A DNA stretch of 64,000 bases, from positions 54,399 through 118,398 of the forward strand of contig NZ_DS989906.1 of assembly GCF_000155595.1 (NCBI RefSeq), in the 5' to 3' direction. The stretch comes from Synechococcus sp. PCC 7335. GTDB taxonomy: Bacteria; Cyanobacteriota; Cyanobacteriia; Phormidesmidales; Phormidesmidaceae. Shown piece by piece: positions 40,767-51,084 of the stretch. A program made the translations under genes and the position numbers. The notes below the pieces were generated by a model. It ran no database searches. It had not been told where the DNA came from and saw nothing but the letters and a program-made list of their open reading frames with translations. Positions within the stretch are counted from its first letter, which is position 1; each line of letters begins with the position of its first letter.

Positions 40767-43700
40767 ATGCCCTCCAACTTCGACTTCCTAAAGCCCGCCT
40801 TCCCCAAGCTCTACGGCCACGCTTTGGAAGCCGAACGCCTCGCACTCACCTCGCCCCGTGCCTGCTGCTTCTACACCCGCTTCGCCCTAGAGCAAACTGT
40901 ACTGTGGCTCTACGAAAACGACCCCTACCTGCGCTTTCCCTACGACAATAAGCTCAGCACCCTAATCCACGAACAAACCTTCAAAGACAACCTAAAACCC
41001 GGCCTCTTTCCAAAGATTCGTACCATCCAAAAGATGGGCAACACAGCCGTTCATCGCTCCACCGCCATCAGCGAAAGAGACGCCCGTCGCCTAGTTGAAG
41101 AACTGTTTCATATCCTCTACTGGCTGTGCCGCGCCTACGGCCCCAACGGTAAAACGCTTGCCCCCCTAACCTTCAACCCTAACCTCATCCCGCAACCCGA
41201 TAACGCAGCGGCAGATCTATCCAGCCAGCAGCTACAGCAGCTAGAGCGTCAGCTTTCCCAAGCCCAGCGCATGCAGCAAATCGAAGCCGATAGACGCCAG
41301 AAAACAGAAGCCGAGCTAGAAGCCACCAAAGCCGAAATCACCGCGCTCAAACAGCAAAACGCCGCTGCCCCCGACACTCACGACTACAACGAAGCCGACA
41401 CCCGCCGTTACCTAATCGATATCCTACTCGGTGAAGCCGGATGGGACATCACCGCACCCGACTTCACCGAGTACAAAGTCACCGGGATGCCGACTACCAA
41501 AAGCACCGATACCGGCAACGGCAGAGTTGACTATGTACTGTGGGGCGACAACGGCACACCCCTCGCCCTAATCGAAGCCAAACGCACCAGCCGCGACGCC
41601 ACTCAAGGTAAACATCAAGCCAAACTCTACGCCGACTGCTTAGAAGCACAGTTCAATCAACGTCCCGTCATCTTCTACACCAACGGCTATCAAACCTGGC
41701 TATGGGACGACCAGCAATATCCCCCACGCGAGATCCAAGGCTTCCTCAAAAAAGAAGAGCTAGAGCGGCTAATCTTTCGCCGTCAAAACCGCCTACCGCT
41801 CACGCAAGTCAGCGTCAAACCCGAAATCGTTAACCGCAGCTACCAACAAGAAGCGATCCGCCAAGTCACCGAACACTTTGAGCAACACAAGGCCCGTAAA
41901 GCACTCCTCGTGATGGCCACCGGCACCGGCAAGACAAGGACAGCGATCGCGCTGATAGACGTGCTCAAAACGGCAAACTGGGCCAAGCGCGTTCTCTTTC
42001 TAGCAGATCGCACCGCCCTGCTCACCCAAGCGTACCGAGCCTTCAAAACCCATCTGCCTAGCGTCACGCCGATCAACCTCACCGAAAACAAGAACAGCCA
42101 GCAGATAGAAAGCGCCAACGTTGTTCTTTCTACCTACGGCACCATGCTCAATGCCATTAACCGCACCGGCAGCGAGCAACGCTTCTTTGGCCCCGGCTAC
42201 TTTGACCTGATCGTCGTCGATGAAGCCCACCGCTCGATCTACAACAAATACGGCGCCGTATTTGAATACTTTGACGGCCTCCTAGTTGGCCTAACCGCCA
42301 CCCCGAGAGCCGAACTTGATCGAGACACCTATCGAATCTTTGAGCTACAGCAAGGCGTTCCGACCTTTGCCTACGAGCTAGACAACGCCGTCGAAGACGG
42401 TTACCTAGTGCCCCCGGTCGGCGTCAACGTGCCGTTCAAGTTTCTACGCAACGGCGTCAAGTACCAAGACCTGAGCCCTGAAGAAAAGCTCGAATACGAA
42501 GAGAAGTTTCGCGATGAAGAAACAGGCGAAGTGCCAGACCAGGTAAACGCCGCTGCGATCAACAAGTGGCTATTCAACACAGATACCGTAGACCAGGCGC
42601 TACAGCTGCTGATGGAGCGAGGTCTAAAAGTAGAAGGCGGTGACCAGCTCGGAAAAACAATTGTGTTTGCCCGCACCCATGAGCATGCCGAATTTATCGT
42701 TAGTCGCTTTGACTTGAACTACCCCCACCTCAAAGGCCAGTTCGCCCAGGTAATCGATAGCCATAATGCCTACGCCCAAAGCCTGCTAGATAACTTCTCA
42801 GAAGTAGAGAAAGCGCCGACGATCGCTGTTTCAGTAGACATGCTCGATACCGGCGTAGACGTACCCGAAGTCGTCAATCTCGTCTTCTTCAAGCCAGTCT
42901 ACTCACGGGTCAAGTTCAACCAGATGATTGGTCGCGGTACCCGGCTGTGTGAAGACCTTTTTGGGCCTGGGCAGGACAAAGAATGCTTCTTGGTTTTTGA
43001 CCTATGCAGTAACTTCGATTACTTCAGTCAGGAGATAGAAGAGAAAAGTCAGCCGTTGCCAGAGAGTCTAACTAGCCGGTTGATTAAACACCGTCTGCAA
43101 CTCAGCGAGCTACTCAAGCAGGCGGAAGGCGAACAAGCCGCGCCTGAGCTAAGAACAGCACTGCTCGATAGTCTGCACCAACACGTTGCGACGATGGCCC
43201 CAGAGAATGTTCTAGTCCGACGGCACTTGCAACAGGTTGAAACCTTTTCCGAGCGCGATCGTTGGGAGACACTCAGCACCGAAGACATCGAAACCGTGGC
43301 GGAGCATCTAGCCGACCTCCCAAACGGCAACCCCCGCGAGAATCGGCTAGCCAAGGAATTTGACCTACTGTGCCTGAAATTACAGCTCGCCATCCTAGCG
43401 CGACAGAATACGTTTGAGCGATTGCGCGACCAGGTGCGCGACACTCTCGCCGCGCTAGAGCAAAAGCGCGATATCCCCATGGTCAAAGCGCAGCTGCCAC
43501 TCATTACCGAAGCGCAGGCCGAAACCTGGTGGGAAGCCGTCACGCCCAAGATGGTAGAGTCTCTGCGGCTGAATCTACGAGAGCTGATTCAATTCATCGA
43601 TCGGCAGGCGCAGCAGACGGTGTATACCGATTTTGCCGATCAGATGGGTGATGTCACCTTAGTTGACGTCCCGACTTATCAGACTGGCTTTAGTCCTTAT

Positions 43701-44180
43701 CAGTATCGTAAGAAAGTTGAAAGCTACATCAGAGCTAATGAAGACCACGTTGCGATCGCCAAGCTCAAACGAAACTTACCGCTGACTGAAACTGACCTAG
43801 AGTCGCTAGAGACCATGCTGTTTGCAGCGGAGGAGATTGAGAGTCGAGAACGCTTTGAGCAGGTGTATGGTACTGACCGCAGCCTCAAGCTATTCATTCG
43901 GCAGCTAGTTGGCTTAGACCGTAATGCGGCCAAGGATGCGTTTTCTCAGTACCTAGTCGGCAGCACCTTCAGCGCAGGGCAGATTCGATTTGTAGAGACC
44001 ATCATCGACTATCTGACGCAGAACGGCGTGATGAACCCTGGGCTGCTGTACGAACAACCCTTTACCAATATCCATAGCGGTGGCCTAGATGGGGTCTTTG
44101 CTGATGCGGAGGCTGACGCGATTGTGGCGATCGTCCGCTCCTTCAACGAGACGGTAGATATGCAGTACGGTGTCAGTTAG
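40767..44180 (+). CDS. hsdR: Type I restriction enzyme R subunit
   Basis: 1137 residues. N-terminal DUF4145-like helical domain (about 15-125), a coiled-coil linker (150-205), then the PD-(D/E)xK nuclease domain (about 215-330; VDYVLWG, LALIEAKRTS with E-A-K). SF2 helicase motor: Walker A MATGTGKTRTAIAL (about 383), VVDEAHRS (about 484), LTATP, SVDMLDTGVDVPE, MIGRGTRL. A C-terminal domain for contact with HsdM follows. It translocates DNA with ATP and cuts unmethylated DNA. The 73-bp spacing and hairpin upstream separate it from the toxin gene. Confidence 0.96.
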   Translation: MPSNFDFLKPAFPKLYGHALEAERLALTSPRACCFYTRFALEQTVLWLYENDPYLRFPYDNKLSTLIHEQTFKDNLKPGLFPKIRTIQKMGNTAVHRSTAISERDARRLVEELFHILYWLCRAYGPNGKTLAPLTFNPNLIPQPDNAAADLSSQQLQQLERQLSQAQRMQQIEADRRQKTEAELEATKAEITALKQQNAAAPDTHDYNEADTRRYLIDILLGEAGWDITAPDFTEYKVTGMPTTKSTDTGNGRVDYVLWGDNGTPLALIEAKRTSRDATQGKHQAKLYADCLEAQFNQRPVIFYTNGYQTWLWDDQQYPPREIQGFLKKEELERLIFRRQNRLPLTQVSVKPEIVNRSYQQEAIRQVTEHFEQHKARKALLVMATGTGKTRTAIALIDVLKTANWAKRVLFLADRTALLTQAYRAFKTHLPSVTPINLTENKNSQQIESANVVLSTYGTMLNAINRTGSEQRFFGPGYFDLIVVDEAHRSIYNKYGAVFEYFDGLLVGLTATPRAELDRDTYRIFELQQGVPTFAYELDNAVEDGYLVPPVGVNVPFKFLRNGVKYQDLSPEEKLEYEEKFRDEETGEVPDQVNAAAINKWLFNTDTVDQALQLLMERGLKVEGGDQLGKTIVFARTHEHAEFIVSRFDLNYPHLKGQFAQVIDSHNAYAQSLLDNFSEVEKAPTIAVSVDMLDTGVDVPEVVNLVFFKPVYSRVKFNQMIGRGTRLCEDLFGPGQDKECFLVFDLCSNFDYFSQEIEEKSQPLPESLTSRLIKHRLQLSELLKQAEGEQAAPELRTALLDSLHQHVATMAPENVLVRRHLQQVETFSERDRWETLSTEDIETVAEHLADLPNGNPRENRLAKEFDLLCLKLQLAILARQNTFERLRDQVRDTLAALEQKRDIPMVKAQLPLITEAQAETWWEAVTPKMVESLRLNLRELIQFIDRQAQQTVYTDFADQMGDVTLVDVPTYQTGFSPYQYRKKVESYIRANEDHVAIAKLKRNLPLTETDLESLETMLFAAEEIESRERFEQVYGTDRSLKLFIRQLVGLDRNAAKDAFSQYLVGSTFSAGQIRFVETIIDYLTQNGVMNPGLLYEQPFTNIHSGGLDGVFADAEADAIVAIVRSFNETVDMQYGVS

Positions 44181-44255
44181 CGCTCGATATCACTTCCGTT
44201 TTATCGCTAATTTTGAGCAGTCCTGCGATGAAGCCCCCAAATTGTTGATGTTGCA

Positions 44256-46286
44256 TCACATTTCCATACCTTGACCCTTCGACTTACTACGGACTTTCCG
44301 CTTGCCTGTTATGTTTTTAGTTGACGGCTTAGTTTGCTTTGACTGAGCAACTTTCTTGCTAGCGGACTTTTCTCGCTTCTGGTCTGTAGCTTGTCCCTTC
44401 TCAGCCTTCTTCCCAGACTGATTGCTTTGTTTTTCCTCCTTGATTTCTTCCTGCACCTCTTTGACGACACCTTTACCGTACTGGCTAGCGTCAGCTGATT
44501 GCTGCGCGGTGGGACTATTCTTAGAGATCGCCTTACCGATATGCTCAGGGTTGTAGCCTGCTTTTAGCGCACTATGGACGATGGCCTTATCTGTCTTGTT
44601 GGTCTGCCCTGAACTAGCCTGAGTCTGTTTCCAGATGACATCGGGAGCTTGCTTCGAGAAGCTATCGGTTGCTTGTGCCTTCTCGACCGTTCGAGCACCA
44701 TAGGTATCGGGGCCGCGCAAGCTCTTTGCGTGAGGGCTGTTCTGCGCGATCACCGCTTTGACTTCGACAGGTGAGTAGCCTGCTTCTAGCGCTCTACTGG
44801 CGATCGCCATATCGTTGGTCCTCACATCCTTTTTCGCCATCGTTGCAAAGACACCACTTGCCTTAGACTCACTGAACTGGTTGTAGATCGCCTTGGAATC
44901 AAGCTTCGGCTGAGCTACTTGCGGTTGTTCGCTCTGTGGACTGACGGCAGCGGGTGTCGGTGACTGAAGTGCTGTAGCAGAAGGTTGTGGCTGTGCGACT
45001 GTTGCCTTTGTTGGCGCAGTCGTCTGGTCTCTGGCCTGTTCAGCGCGTGAGATTACCCTGTCAGCATAGTTAGAAGCCTTTTGTGCCTCCATACTGTTAG
45101 CTTCAGGGCTGTTACGTAGAATAGAGTCTTTTACTTCTGCTGTTGTTGCCCCAGTGGAAAGGGCATTGTAGGCAAAGTGGGCATCGTTCAGGACGGCGTT
45201 GTCTTCATAGTTCACTTCAGGCCGGAGCTGCTTTCCCTGCTCGGTAGGACTATGTTGTTGCCATAGCGATTCTGACTGCGCGGTTGTAGCTTCATTGCTA
45301 GGCGTACTTTGAACGGAGCTAGCTTCAGTCGTCTGCTGTTGCGCCTCGGGCTTTGGAGCAGACTGTTCTGCTTGGATCTGTGGTGTTGGCTGTGGTGATG
45401 CCTGCTGACTCGCTTCAGGCGAACGGTTGACGACAGGCTTACTCTCAGTTGACTGTGATGACTGTTCTGGTGAAGTGTTCTGTGCCTGTTTCACCTCCGA
45501 AAGTGCTTGAGCATGTGCTTGTCTAACGGCTTTGGAACGATTCGCCCCATTGCCTCTAGCTAGCTGGTCCGCTGCTTTTGCTGCTAGCTCAGGTGAAACG
45601 CCGTTCTTCTCATAGACACCCTGATACATCTCTTTGAGCAACTGATGCTGACGAATCTCCTGATGGGCTTGCTTAACTGCTGCTCCATCGGCAGCACCAA
45701 GGGCTTGATCAACTACTTCGCGGCTTGCGGCCTTTGCCGTTTTAGGGCTAGCTCCCTCTTTTTCGTAGGCTTTTTGTTGGTCTAGTAGCAAGGCTGCTTT
45801 CGCAACCGGATTGTCTTTGGGCGCAGCTTCAATTTGTTTTGCAGGTGCATCTAGTTGGTTGATTACCTGCGCTTTCGCTTCGGCAGTTTGGCCTTTAATA
45901 CCCAGCTGTGTTTCTAACTGGTCGGTTCTATCGAGTGCCTGTCGTCTCTCTGCCATCGGCTTTGAACGATCTGCTGCAGTCTTCACCACCGTACGGTACT
46001 CTTGTGCTTGCTGTGCCCGTTGCACTACCTGAGCTTCCGCTTGCCGAACGGCCTCACTATCTTTCGCACCGAAACCTGCTGCCATATCCGCAGCGGCAGA
46101 CTTAGCGGTCTTATCATCGACCCCTTTATCGCGATAGGCACGATAGAAATCTTTGTATAGCTTGGTATCTTCGGGCCGCTGCTGCTGTTGCTTCTGTAGT
46201 GTGAGTCGGATAGCAGCTTCGGCTATCTCACGGGCTTTGTTAGCAGCAGCAGTTTCCGCTTCTTGAACAGAACTGTGGTCGGCCAT
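44256..46286 (-). CDS. Repeat-rich protein of the transfer operon
   Basis: 676 residues, A/Q/K-rich. Three N-terminal repeats of about 55 residues share (L/M)YxxxYxxxGxxxxxAxxAAxxxxxG...AVRQAxA (about 45-90, 165-215, 220-265). A P/Q/T low-complexity linker follows (275-345), then three C-terminal repeats with AxxALxxGxxxxEVxxxIxxNSPxA (about 365-420, 480-540, 555-610). Basic tail (KRKVRSKSKGQGMEM), which resembles the RSQGMEL end of the relaxase. Encoded directly after the VirD4 gene (18 bp gap). No catalytic motif. Possibly a relaxosome or coupling adaptor, by position and the shared tail. Confidence 0.6.
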   Translation of the reverse strand: MADHSSVQEAETAAANKAREIAEAAIRLTLQKQQQQRPEDTKLYKDFYRAYRDKGVDDKTAKSAAADMAAGFGAKDSEAVRQAEAQVVQRAQQAQEYRTVVKTAADRSKPMAERRQALDRTDQLETQLGIKGQTAEAKAQVINQLDAPAKQIEAAPKDNPVAKAALLLDQQKAYEKEGASPKTAKAASREVVDQALGAADGAAVKQAHQEIRQHQLLKEMYQGVYEKNGVSPELAAKAADQLARGNGANRSKAVRQAHAQALSEVKQAQNTSPEQSSQSTESKPVVNRSPEASQQASPQPTPQIQAEQSAPKPEAQQQTTEASSVQSTPSNEATTAQSESLWQQHSPTEQGKQLRPEVNYEDNAVLNDAHFAYNALSTGATTAEVKDSILRNSPEANSMEAQKASNYADRVISRAEQARDQTTAPTKATVAQPQPSATALQSPTPAAVSPQSEQPQVAQPKLDSKAIYNQFSESKASGVFATMAKKDVRTNDMAIASRALEAGYSPVEVKAVIAQNSPHAKSLRGPDTYGARTVEKAQATDSFSKQAPDVIWKQTQASSGQTNKTDKAIVHSALKAGYNPEHIGKAISKNSPTAQQSADASQYGKGVVKEVQEEIKEEKQSNQSGKKAEKGQATDQKREKSASKKVAQSKQTKPSTKNITGKRKVRSKSKGQGMEM

Positions 46287-46304
46287 CTCTCATTCTCCTA
46301 ATTG

Positions 46305-48155
46305 CTAGTTGAGTACAGCGGCTAGTGCCATGACTTCATTCATTCGTGCATCGTCAACGTCTTCGGTAGCAGGAGCAGGTGCTTTCGCAGCTATCTCTTC
46401 GATTACTTCTTTTGCTTCGACTGCTTCTTCAGCGACTGCATCAGCAGTCGGTTGTGCTTCCCTTTCCGTCGCGTCTGCTTCTGTCTCATCGGTTACTGGG
46501 GGCAGCAAGACTTCTACTTGTTCTCTACGTTCGAGCAACGCTTGCTCAACGTCACTGATGTAGTCGGCATCCTGCTTTCGCCGCTCGGTTAGTCGTTGCT
46601 GACTTTTGCTATCCCACACCTGACCTGCGATCGCCTGCTGCTTAATGTGTGCGTGGTTGAGTTTGGGTCTTGCCAGTATCGGGATAGATGCTTGCTCACC
46701 CGCTTGGGTTTGATAGCCAGGGGCGAACATGACAAACTTACCTTTGCCGAAGCGGTTTATCTCATCCGGTGAGAGGAGCGGTCCCTTCTGTCGGTGCTGG
46801 TTACGAGTTGGCTTGATCAGCAGTGCGCCGCTGCGACTCCAGGTATGATGAATGCGATCGCATTCACCAATCCGAGCGGAGACTTCTTTGGCCGTATCTA
46901 CGTTGTTCGGGTTGAAAAATAGCGTATTACGACAGCCAGTCATGATAGAAGTTGCCATATCTTTGCCGTAGGTTTCTCGCATCTGAGAAAGCGACTGAAC
47001 GCCAAGGAAAGCAACTAGACCAGCCGAGCGTAATAGGTTGACATACTGGGCGATCTTCGGCAGATACAGTAGCGGTAGCTCATCTAGAAACAGTCCCAAG
47101 ATGTTCTTTCTCGGCTCGGAGAAGTTGTGCGCGATCAGCAGCTCGATCATCGCTGCAATCAGCGGCAATACCGCATCTTGCGTTTCTTCATCCACCTGCA
47201 AGAACAGAATCTGCTTGCCATCCATCTTCAGCGGCACGGTAGACGGGCCACAGAACGACGGCACTAGGTCAGCTGTGATAAAGCGCTCGAAGATACTTTG
47301 AGCGGTGACAATCATGCCAACTAGCTGCTTCTCACTCTCTTCAGACGAGACCATCTGGCCGAACTGTTTGAGTGTCCAAGCAGGTGCATTGCCACTCTCC
47401 ATCAGTCCTTTGATGCGCCCAACCAGGTCAGGTCGATTGATAATCTCGCTAACGGTCATCAGATCTGACTGTGGCAGTAGTTTGCTGAGCATGATGCCTG
47501 CTTGCACAATACCGATGCCCGTCCGCTGGAAGAAGTCACCCTGGCCGCTCTTATTCGGATTGAAGCCAGCTGTGTTCTTTTCTAGAATGTTGGCAAGATG
47601 CAGCGACCGAGAAGCATCTATCGGAGAACGGATGAACTCAAGCGGGTTGAGACAGTCGGAGTAGTCCTTCCCCGGCGCGATCACACCCACGTTATAGCCC
47701 GCTCTACCTGCGAGTGGTGCGAACCGCCGCGTGATGCTATCCTCACGGCTTCCTTTGGCATCGAAGACGATCGCAGGTAGTCCTCGGTCGATGATTTCCA
47801 TTAGGCCAGGGTCACCGACCGTTGCTGACTTACCTGAACCAGGTGCGCCGACAAACAGAACTGATTCGTTCGCATAGGGAATAGCCACATCGCCTAACCG
47901 AAGCGACATCTCTAGTCCGCCTGTGTTCCGTTGTTTCTTCGCTAGCTGTCGCGCTCTGGCTTTCTCAGCTCTACTAGCGAAGCGGCCCGTGCCCAGCTTT
48001 TGCTTCTTCGGTGCCGTGGCGATACGAGCAAAGCTAAGTCCACCCGCTAGCGCCATCATTAGCATTAACGTAGCGGCAGAGGCGACAGGATGGTCGTCGA
48101 TAGCGGTTTCAACAAGCTCTGAGGGGTCTACCAGGGAGATATATTGGTGTTTCAA
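46305..48155 (-). CDS. virD4: Type IV coupling protein (VirD4/TraD-like ATPase)
   Basis: 616 residues. One N-terminal hydrophobic segment (about 26-46). Walker A VGAPGSGKSA (102-111), Walker B LGLFLDELPLL (about 364), and a conserved LQSLSQMRETYG and GCRNTLFFNPN region of the FtsK/TraG superfamily. C-terminus is acidic and low complexity (ATEREAQPTADAVAEEAVEAKEV). It links the relaxosome to the type IV channel and pumps DNA with ATP. It has a single N-terminal membrane segment rather than the usual two, and is encoded at the distal end of the operon. Confidence 0.93.
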   Translation of the reverse strand: MKHQYISLVDPSELVETAIDDHPVASAATLMLMMALAGGLSFARIATAPKKQKLGTGRFASRAEKARARQLAKKQRNTGGLEMSLRLGDVAIPYANESVLFVGAPGSGKSATVGDPGLMEIIDRGLPAIVFDAKGSREDSITRRFAPLAGRAGYNVGVIAPGKDYSDCLNPLEFIRSPIDASRSLHLANILEKNTAGFNPNKSGQGDFFQRTGIGIVQAGIMLSKLLPQSDLMTVSEIINRPDLVGRIKGLMESGNAPAWTLKQFGQMVSSEESEKQLVGMIVTAQSIFERFITADLVPSFCGPSTVPLKMDGKQILFLQVDEETQDAVLPLIAAMIELLIAHNFSEPRKNILGLFLDELPLLYLPKIAQYVNLLRSAGLVAFLGVQSLSQMRETYGKDMATSIMTGCRNTLFFNPNNVDTAKEVSARIGECDRIHHTWSRSGALLIKPTRNQHRQKGPLLSPDEINRFGKGKFVMFAPGYQTQAGEQASIPILARPKLNHAHIKQQAIAGQVWDSKSQQRLTERRKQDADYISDVEQALLERREQVEVLLPPVTDETEADATEREAQPTADAVAEEAVEAKEVIEEIAAKAPAPATEDVDDARMNEVMALAAVLN

Positions 48156-48164
48156 GTTAACTCC

Positions 48165-48785
48165 TCAGCTTCCAGAACCATAAGGTTGAGTTTCTTGATA
48201 TTCAATAACTTCGTAGAGTTCACTAGGAATATCTATTCCTAGTTTTTTCCATGTCTCGACATCTATAGAAGAAAATTGCGATAGCTGACCGCCGCTCAGT
48301 CCATCTGGCTGTACGGCCTCTAATAACCCATTGCGGTAGGCTTCTAGCCCACCTACGTAATCTATGTTGTAGCGGATAGTTTCAAGCGACAGTTCTTCAG
48401 CGACTTCTCTTGGAACATATTCATAGGGAACCTCGCTATATCGAGAGTCATTCGCTAACCCGCAACCAGTTCCAATTAGGGTTGTTGTTCGCTCAACCAC
48501 TCTTCCATCAATATCCATCCGCCAAACTTGATAGGTTTTGTACTCTACGGTACTTTCAGCGATTAGAACTAAGTTCGACGCGTCTTCTGGTTGACACATT
48601 GCCCCCAACTCGGCTGAACTCATCTGTGAACGATCAGAGACTAGCGTGGCATTTCCTGATACCAGCGCAGTAGGATAGTTAGCTTCTAGGCTGCTGAGCA
48701 CTTTATTAAATGCACCAATAACGACGACTAAAGAAAACGTAACTAAGCCAATAGCGATGTTCTTCTTGACGCTGCGAATACGCAT
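48165..48785 (-). CDS. Membrane-anchored protein of the transfer operon
   Basis: 206 residues. A single N-terminal membrane segment (about 10-27, NIAIGLVTFSLVVVIGAF) after a basic stretch; the rest is periplasmic by the positive-inside rule, with two Cys (AMCQPED, TGCGLAND). No motif recognised. It lies between the M23 peptidase gene (11 bp) and the coupling protein gene (9 bp), so belongs to the transfer operon. Confidence 0.65.
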   Translation of the reverse strand: MRIRSVKKNIAIGLVTFSLVVVIGAFNKVLSSLEANYPTALVSGNATLVSDRSQMSSAELGAMCQPEDASNLVLIAESTVEYKTYQVWRMDIDGRVVERTTTLIGTGCGLANDSRYSEVPYEYVPREVAEELSLETIRYNIDYVGGLEAYRNGLLEAVQPDGLSGGQLSQFSSIDVETWKKLGIDIPSELYEVIEYQETQPYGSGS

Positions 48786-48796
48786 GATAGAGTCCT

Positions 48797-51067
48797 CTAC
48801 GGTTTTTTCAGGTTCGATGCTACTACGTTGTAGTCCGTATCGATGTCGGGATTAACTGGGCCTCCACCTACCCTATTTTCATAATGTAGATGTGGACCTG
48901 TTGAGCCACCTGTACTACCGACAAAACCAATTACCTGCCCTTGTGCAACAGAAGCACCCTCACCGACTACATAATCCTGCAAGTGAGCATAGTAGCTCTC
49001 CCTACCGTTGTCATGGTCGATGATAATGAGCTTGCCATAGCCGGAGGTCATGCTGCCGGATATTCTTGCATGAGAGACGATCCCTCCATCAGCAGCAACT
49101 ACTTCAGCACCCATAGGCGCACCGATATCGTCGCCTGCGTGCATACGATTTTCTTTATAAATGGGGTGCCATTCCATTCCAAACTGTCTCCCGCCAGGTT
49201 TATATCCTGCTAGTGTTGGGTTGATGTATTTCCCTGTCGCTTTACAGACTGAATCTCCATTCTTAATTTTCTCTTTGTATGCGGTGACCAGCTTTCTCGA
49301 ATAACCACCGTGCGAACCAGGTCGTGCGCCTTTGCCACCTGTATGTAGTTCGCCAACTCTAGCGATCAAAGCATCTCCTTCATGTCCCTCAGCCATCGCC
49401 TGTTTGATTAGCGTGGCTTGATCTGATTTGAATAGTTCATCTTGTTCATCAGGAGGAAATAGTCGCCTCATCTCAGCAACCGAGAGTGAAGCGCCACTAT
49501 CGGCTTTCGCTAGGAATTCAGCGCCACCCTGTTTAGGCATGATGCGGGCGCGAACCTCTTCTCTATACGACATATATTGGTACTTTCCTAAGCCACGACC
49601 GCGCAGTCTTTGGCCGTGTCCACCTTTCCCACCATCGACATATCTACCAATCGAATCGTATTCATCGATATTGGATTCGATTGTTTTATATGCAGCTGCT
49701 AACGATTCATAATCAACGCCACCTGGCCCTTCACCACAAAGTCCACCACCATACCCATTAGGGCTACTGCCCCCGAGACCAGAGGGTGCGCCCGGTTTCA
49801 TATCTTCCCATTCTCTAGGTGCTTTAATCGGCTGCGTAGAGCCGCCGAGACCGTCTTTCACACCTGTGAGAATCGTGGCCCCTTCATGTGTCGTGATCGG
49901 TAGAGGCACCTCCATAAAGTACGCCGTACAGCCAAGATCAATCGGAAAACGTTTACAGAAGCGAAACGCCAGCCCCCATTCCGCCGCACCAGTGGCTTCA
50001 TCGGTCGATCTCACCTGAAAAGCAAACGTCGGGCCAAACGGCACTCGGTAGGCACCCGCTTCGTCGAACATTGCACCCAATACGCCGAAGCCATCCCTGA
50101 TTCGGTGGGCATTGGTCATCCAATTAGCACCTGCCCAAGCGCCCTTAATAGGAGAGATATCAGAGTCATACAGCTCAATGTGAGCACAGCCACCGACACA
50201 AGCAATCGGTTCCCAACCTTCTTTTCCGTTAGTGCCGCCCGAGACTGGCTTCGGTGTCGGTTTGCCCGACGAGTACTCCTTGCTGCCGAAGCTAATATCT
50301 TGCTTGGCGATCGGAATTAGGCCACCGACTATCTCTAGGCCGGGATACTGACCAAACTGAAGCGTCGATAGACCCGGTACGTTAGATATCTCTTCATCCT
50401 CTGCTTCAGGCATATCACCTAGCGCAGTTGCATCGAGGTTAGGCACATCCGCGACTTGCAAATCGCCTAGCTCAGCACTCGATAGCGTTAGTTCACCAAT
50501 CTCAGGATTATTCGCTAGATACTGCGAAAGTGTCTCTTCGGACCCACTACCACCGATGCGTTCAGCGAGTTCAGGCATATCAGCTAGTGAATAGTCGCCA
50601 AGGTAAGGAACATCGTTCACCAGTTCATTCAGCGTGAAGTCTTGTAGGAACGGAACATCTGCTAACTGATAGCCTTGAATATCGAAGCCGACTCCTTGAG
50701 CAATATCACCAAGCGAGAGTTCTTCAAGCCCTGCGCCCGTATACATGACATCGCCTAGCTTGATCACATCGCTCGGATACTCCCCGGCAAACCACTCCCG
50801 CGATAGGTTGTAGTTATTCTCATAGCCCTCCATTTGCGCGTCGTAGTTGTCTAAGCTCGTTTGCCCTTCGAGTTGAAAGACAACATCACGCTCGCTTAGC
50901 ATGAAGCCATCACTCTCGAAAGCAGGTAAGTCGTCGAAAGATAGCTGACTGGCAAGTATTTCCAAACTATCGGAGACATCGGTAGATCCCTCCTGCGCGA
51001 TCGCCGGACGACACCAGAGACACAGGACAACTATGAACGATAGGAGAAAGCAAAGGAATCGTTTCAT
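48797..51067 (-). CDS. Exported M23 peptidase of the transfer system
   Basis: 756 residues with a Sec signal peptide (MKRFLCFLLSFIVVLCLWC, cut after AIAQ). About residues 60-230 contain imperfect repeats (LxxVPxLxDxxLxDxP...) of a leucine-rich type. About 270-450 is a beta-rich middle domain with Cys pairs. About 475-600 is an unassigned helical domain. The C-terminal 130 residues are a M23/LytM endopeptidase: H in NRMHAGDDIG with Asp of GDD, and HLHYE. In conjugation such enzymes open peptidoglycan for the channel, like VirB1-type hydrolases but with peptidase chemistry. Confidence 0.85.
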   Translation of the reverse strand: MKRFLCFLLSFIVVLCLWCRPAIAQEGSTDVSDSLEILASQLSFDDLPAFESDGFMLSERDVVFQLEGQTSLDNYDAQMEGYENNYNLSREWFAGEYPSDVIKLGDVMYTGAGLEELSLGDIAQGVGFDIQGYQLADVPFLQDFTLNELVNDVPYLGDYSLADMPELAERIGGSGSEETLSQYLANNPEIGELTLSSAELGDLQVADVPNLDATALGDMPEAEDEEISNVPGLSTLQFGQYPGLEIVGGLIPIAKQDISFGSKEYSSGKPTPKPVSGGTNGKEGWEPIACVGGCAHIELYDSDISPIKGAWAGANWMTNAHRIRDGFGVLGAMFDEAGAYRVPFGPTFAFQVRSTDEATGAAEWGLAFRFCKRFPIDLGCTAYFMEVPLPITTHEGATILTGVKDGLGGSTQPIKAPREWEDMKPGAPSGLGGSSPNGYGGGLCGEGPGGVDYESLAAAYKTIESNIDEYDSIGRYVDGGKGGHGQRLRGRGLGKYQYMSYREEVRARIMPKQGGAEFLAKADSGASLSVAEMRRLFPPDEQDELFKSDQATLIKQAMAEGHEGDALIARVGELHTGGKGARPGSHGGYSRKLVTAYKEKIKNGDSVCKATGKYINPTLAGYKPGGRQFGMEWHPIYKENRMHAGDDIGAPMGAEVVAADGGIVSHARISGSMTSGYGKLIIIDHDNGRESYYAHLQDYVVGEGASVAQGQVIGFVGSTGGSTGPHLHYENRVGGGPVNPDIDTDYNVVASNLKKP

Positions 51068-51084
51068 CGATCAAGAAAAAGTGT

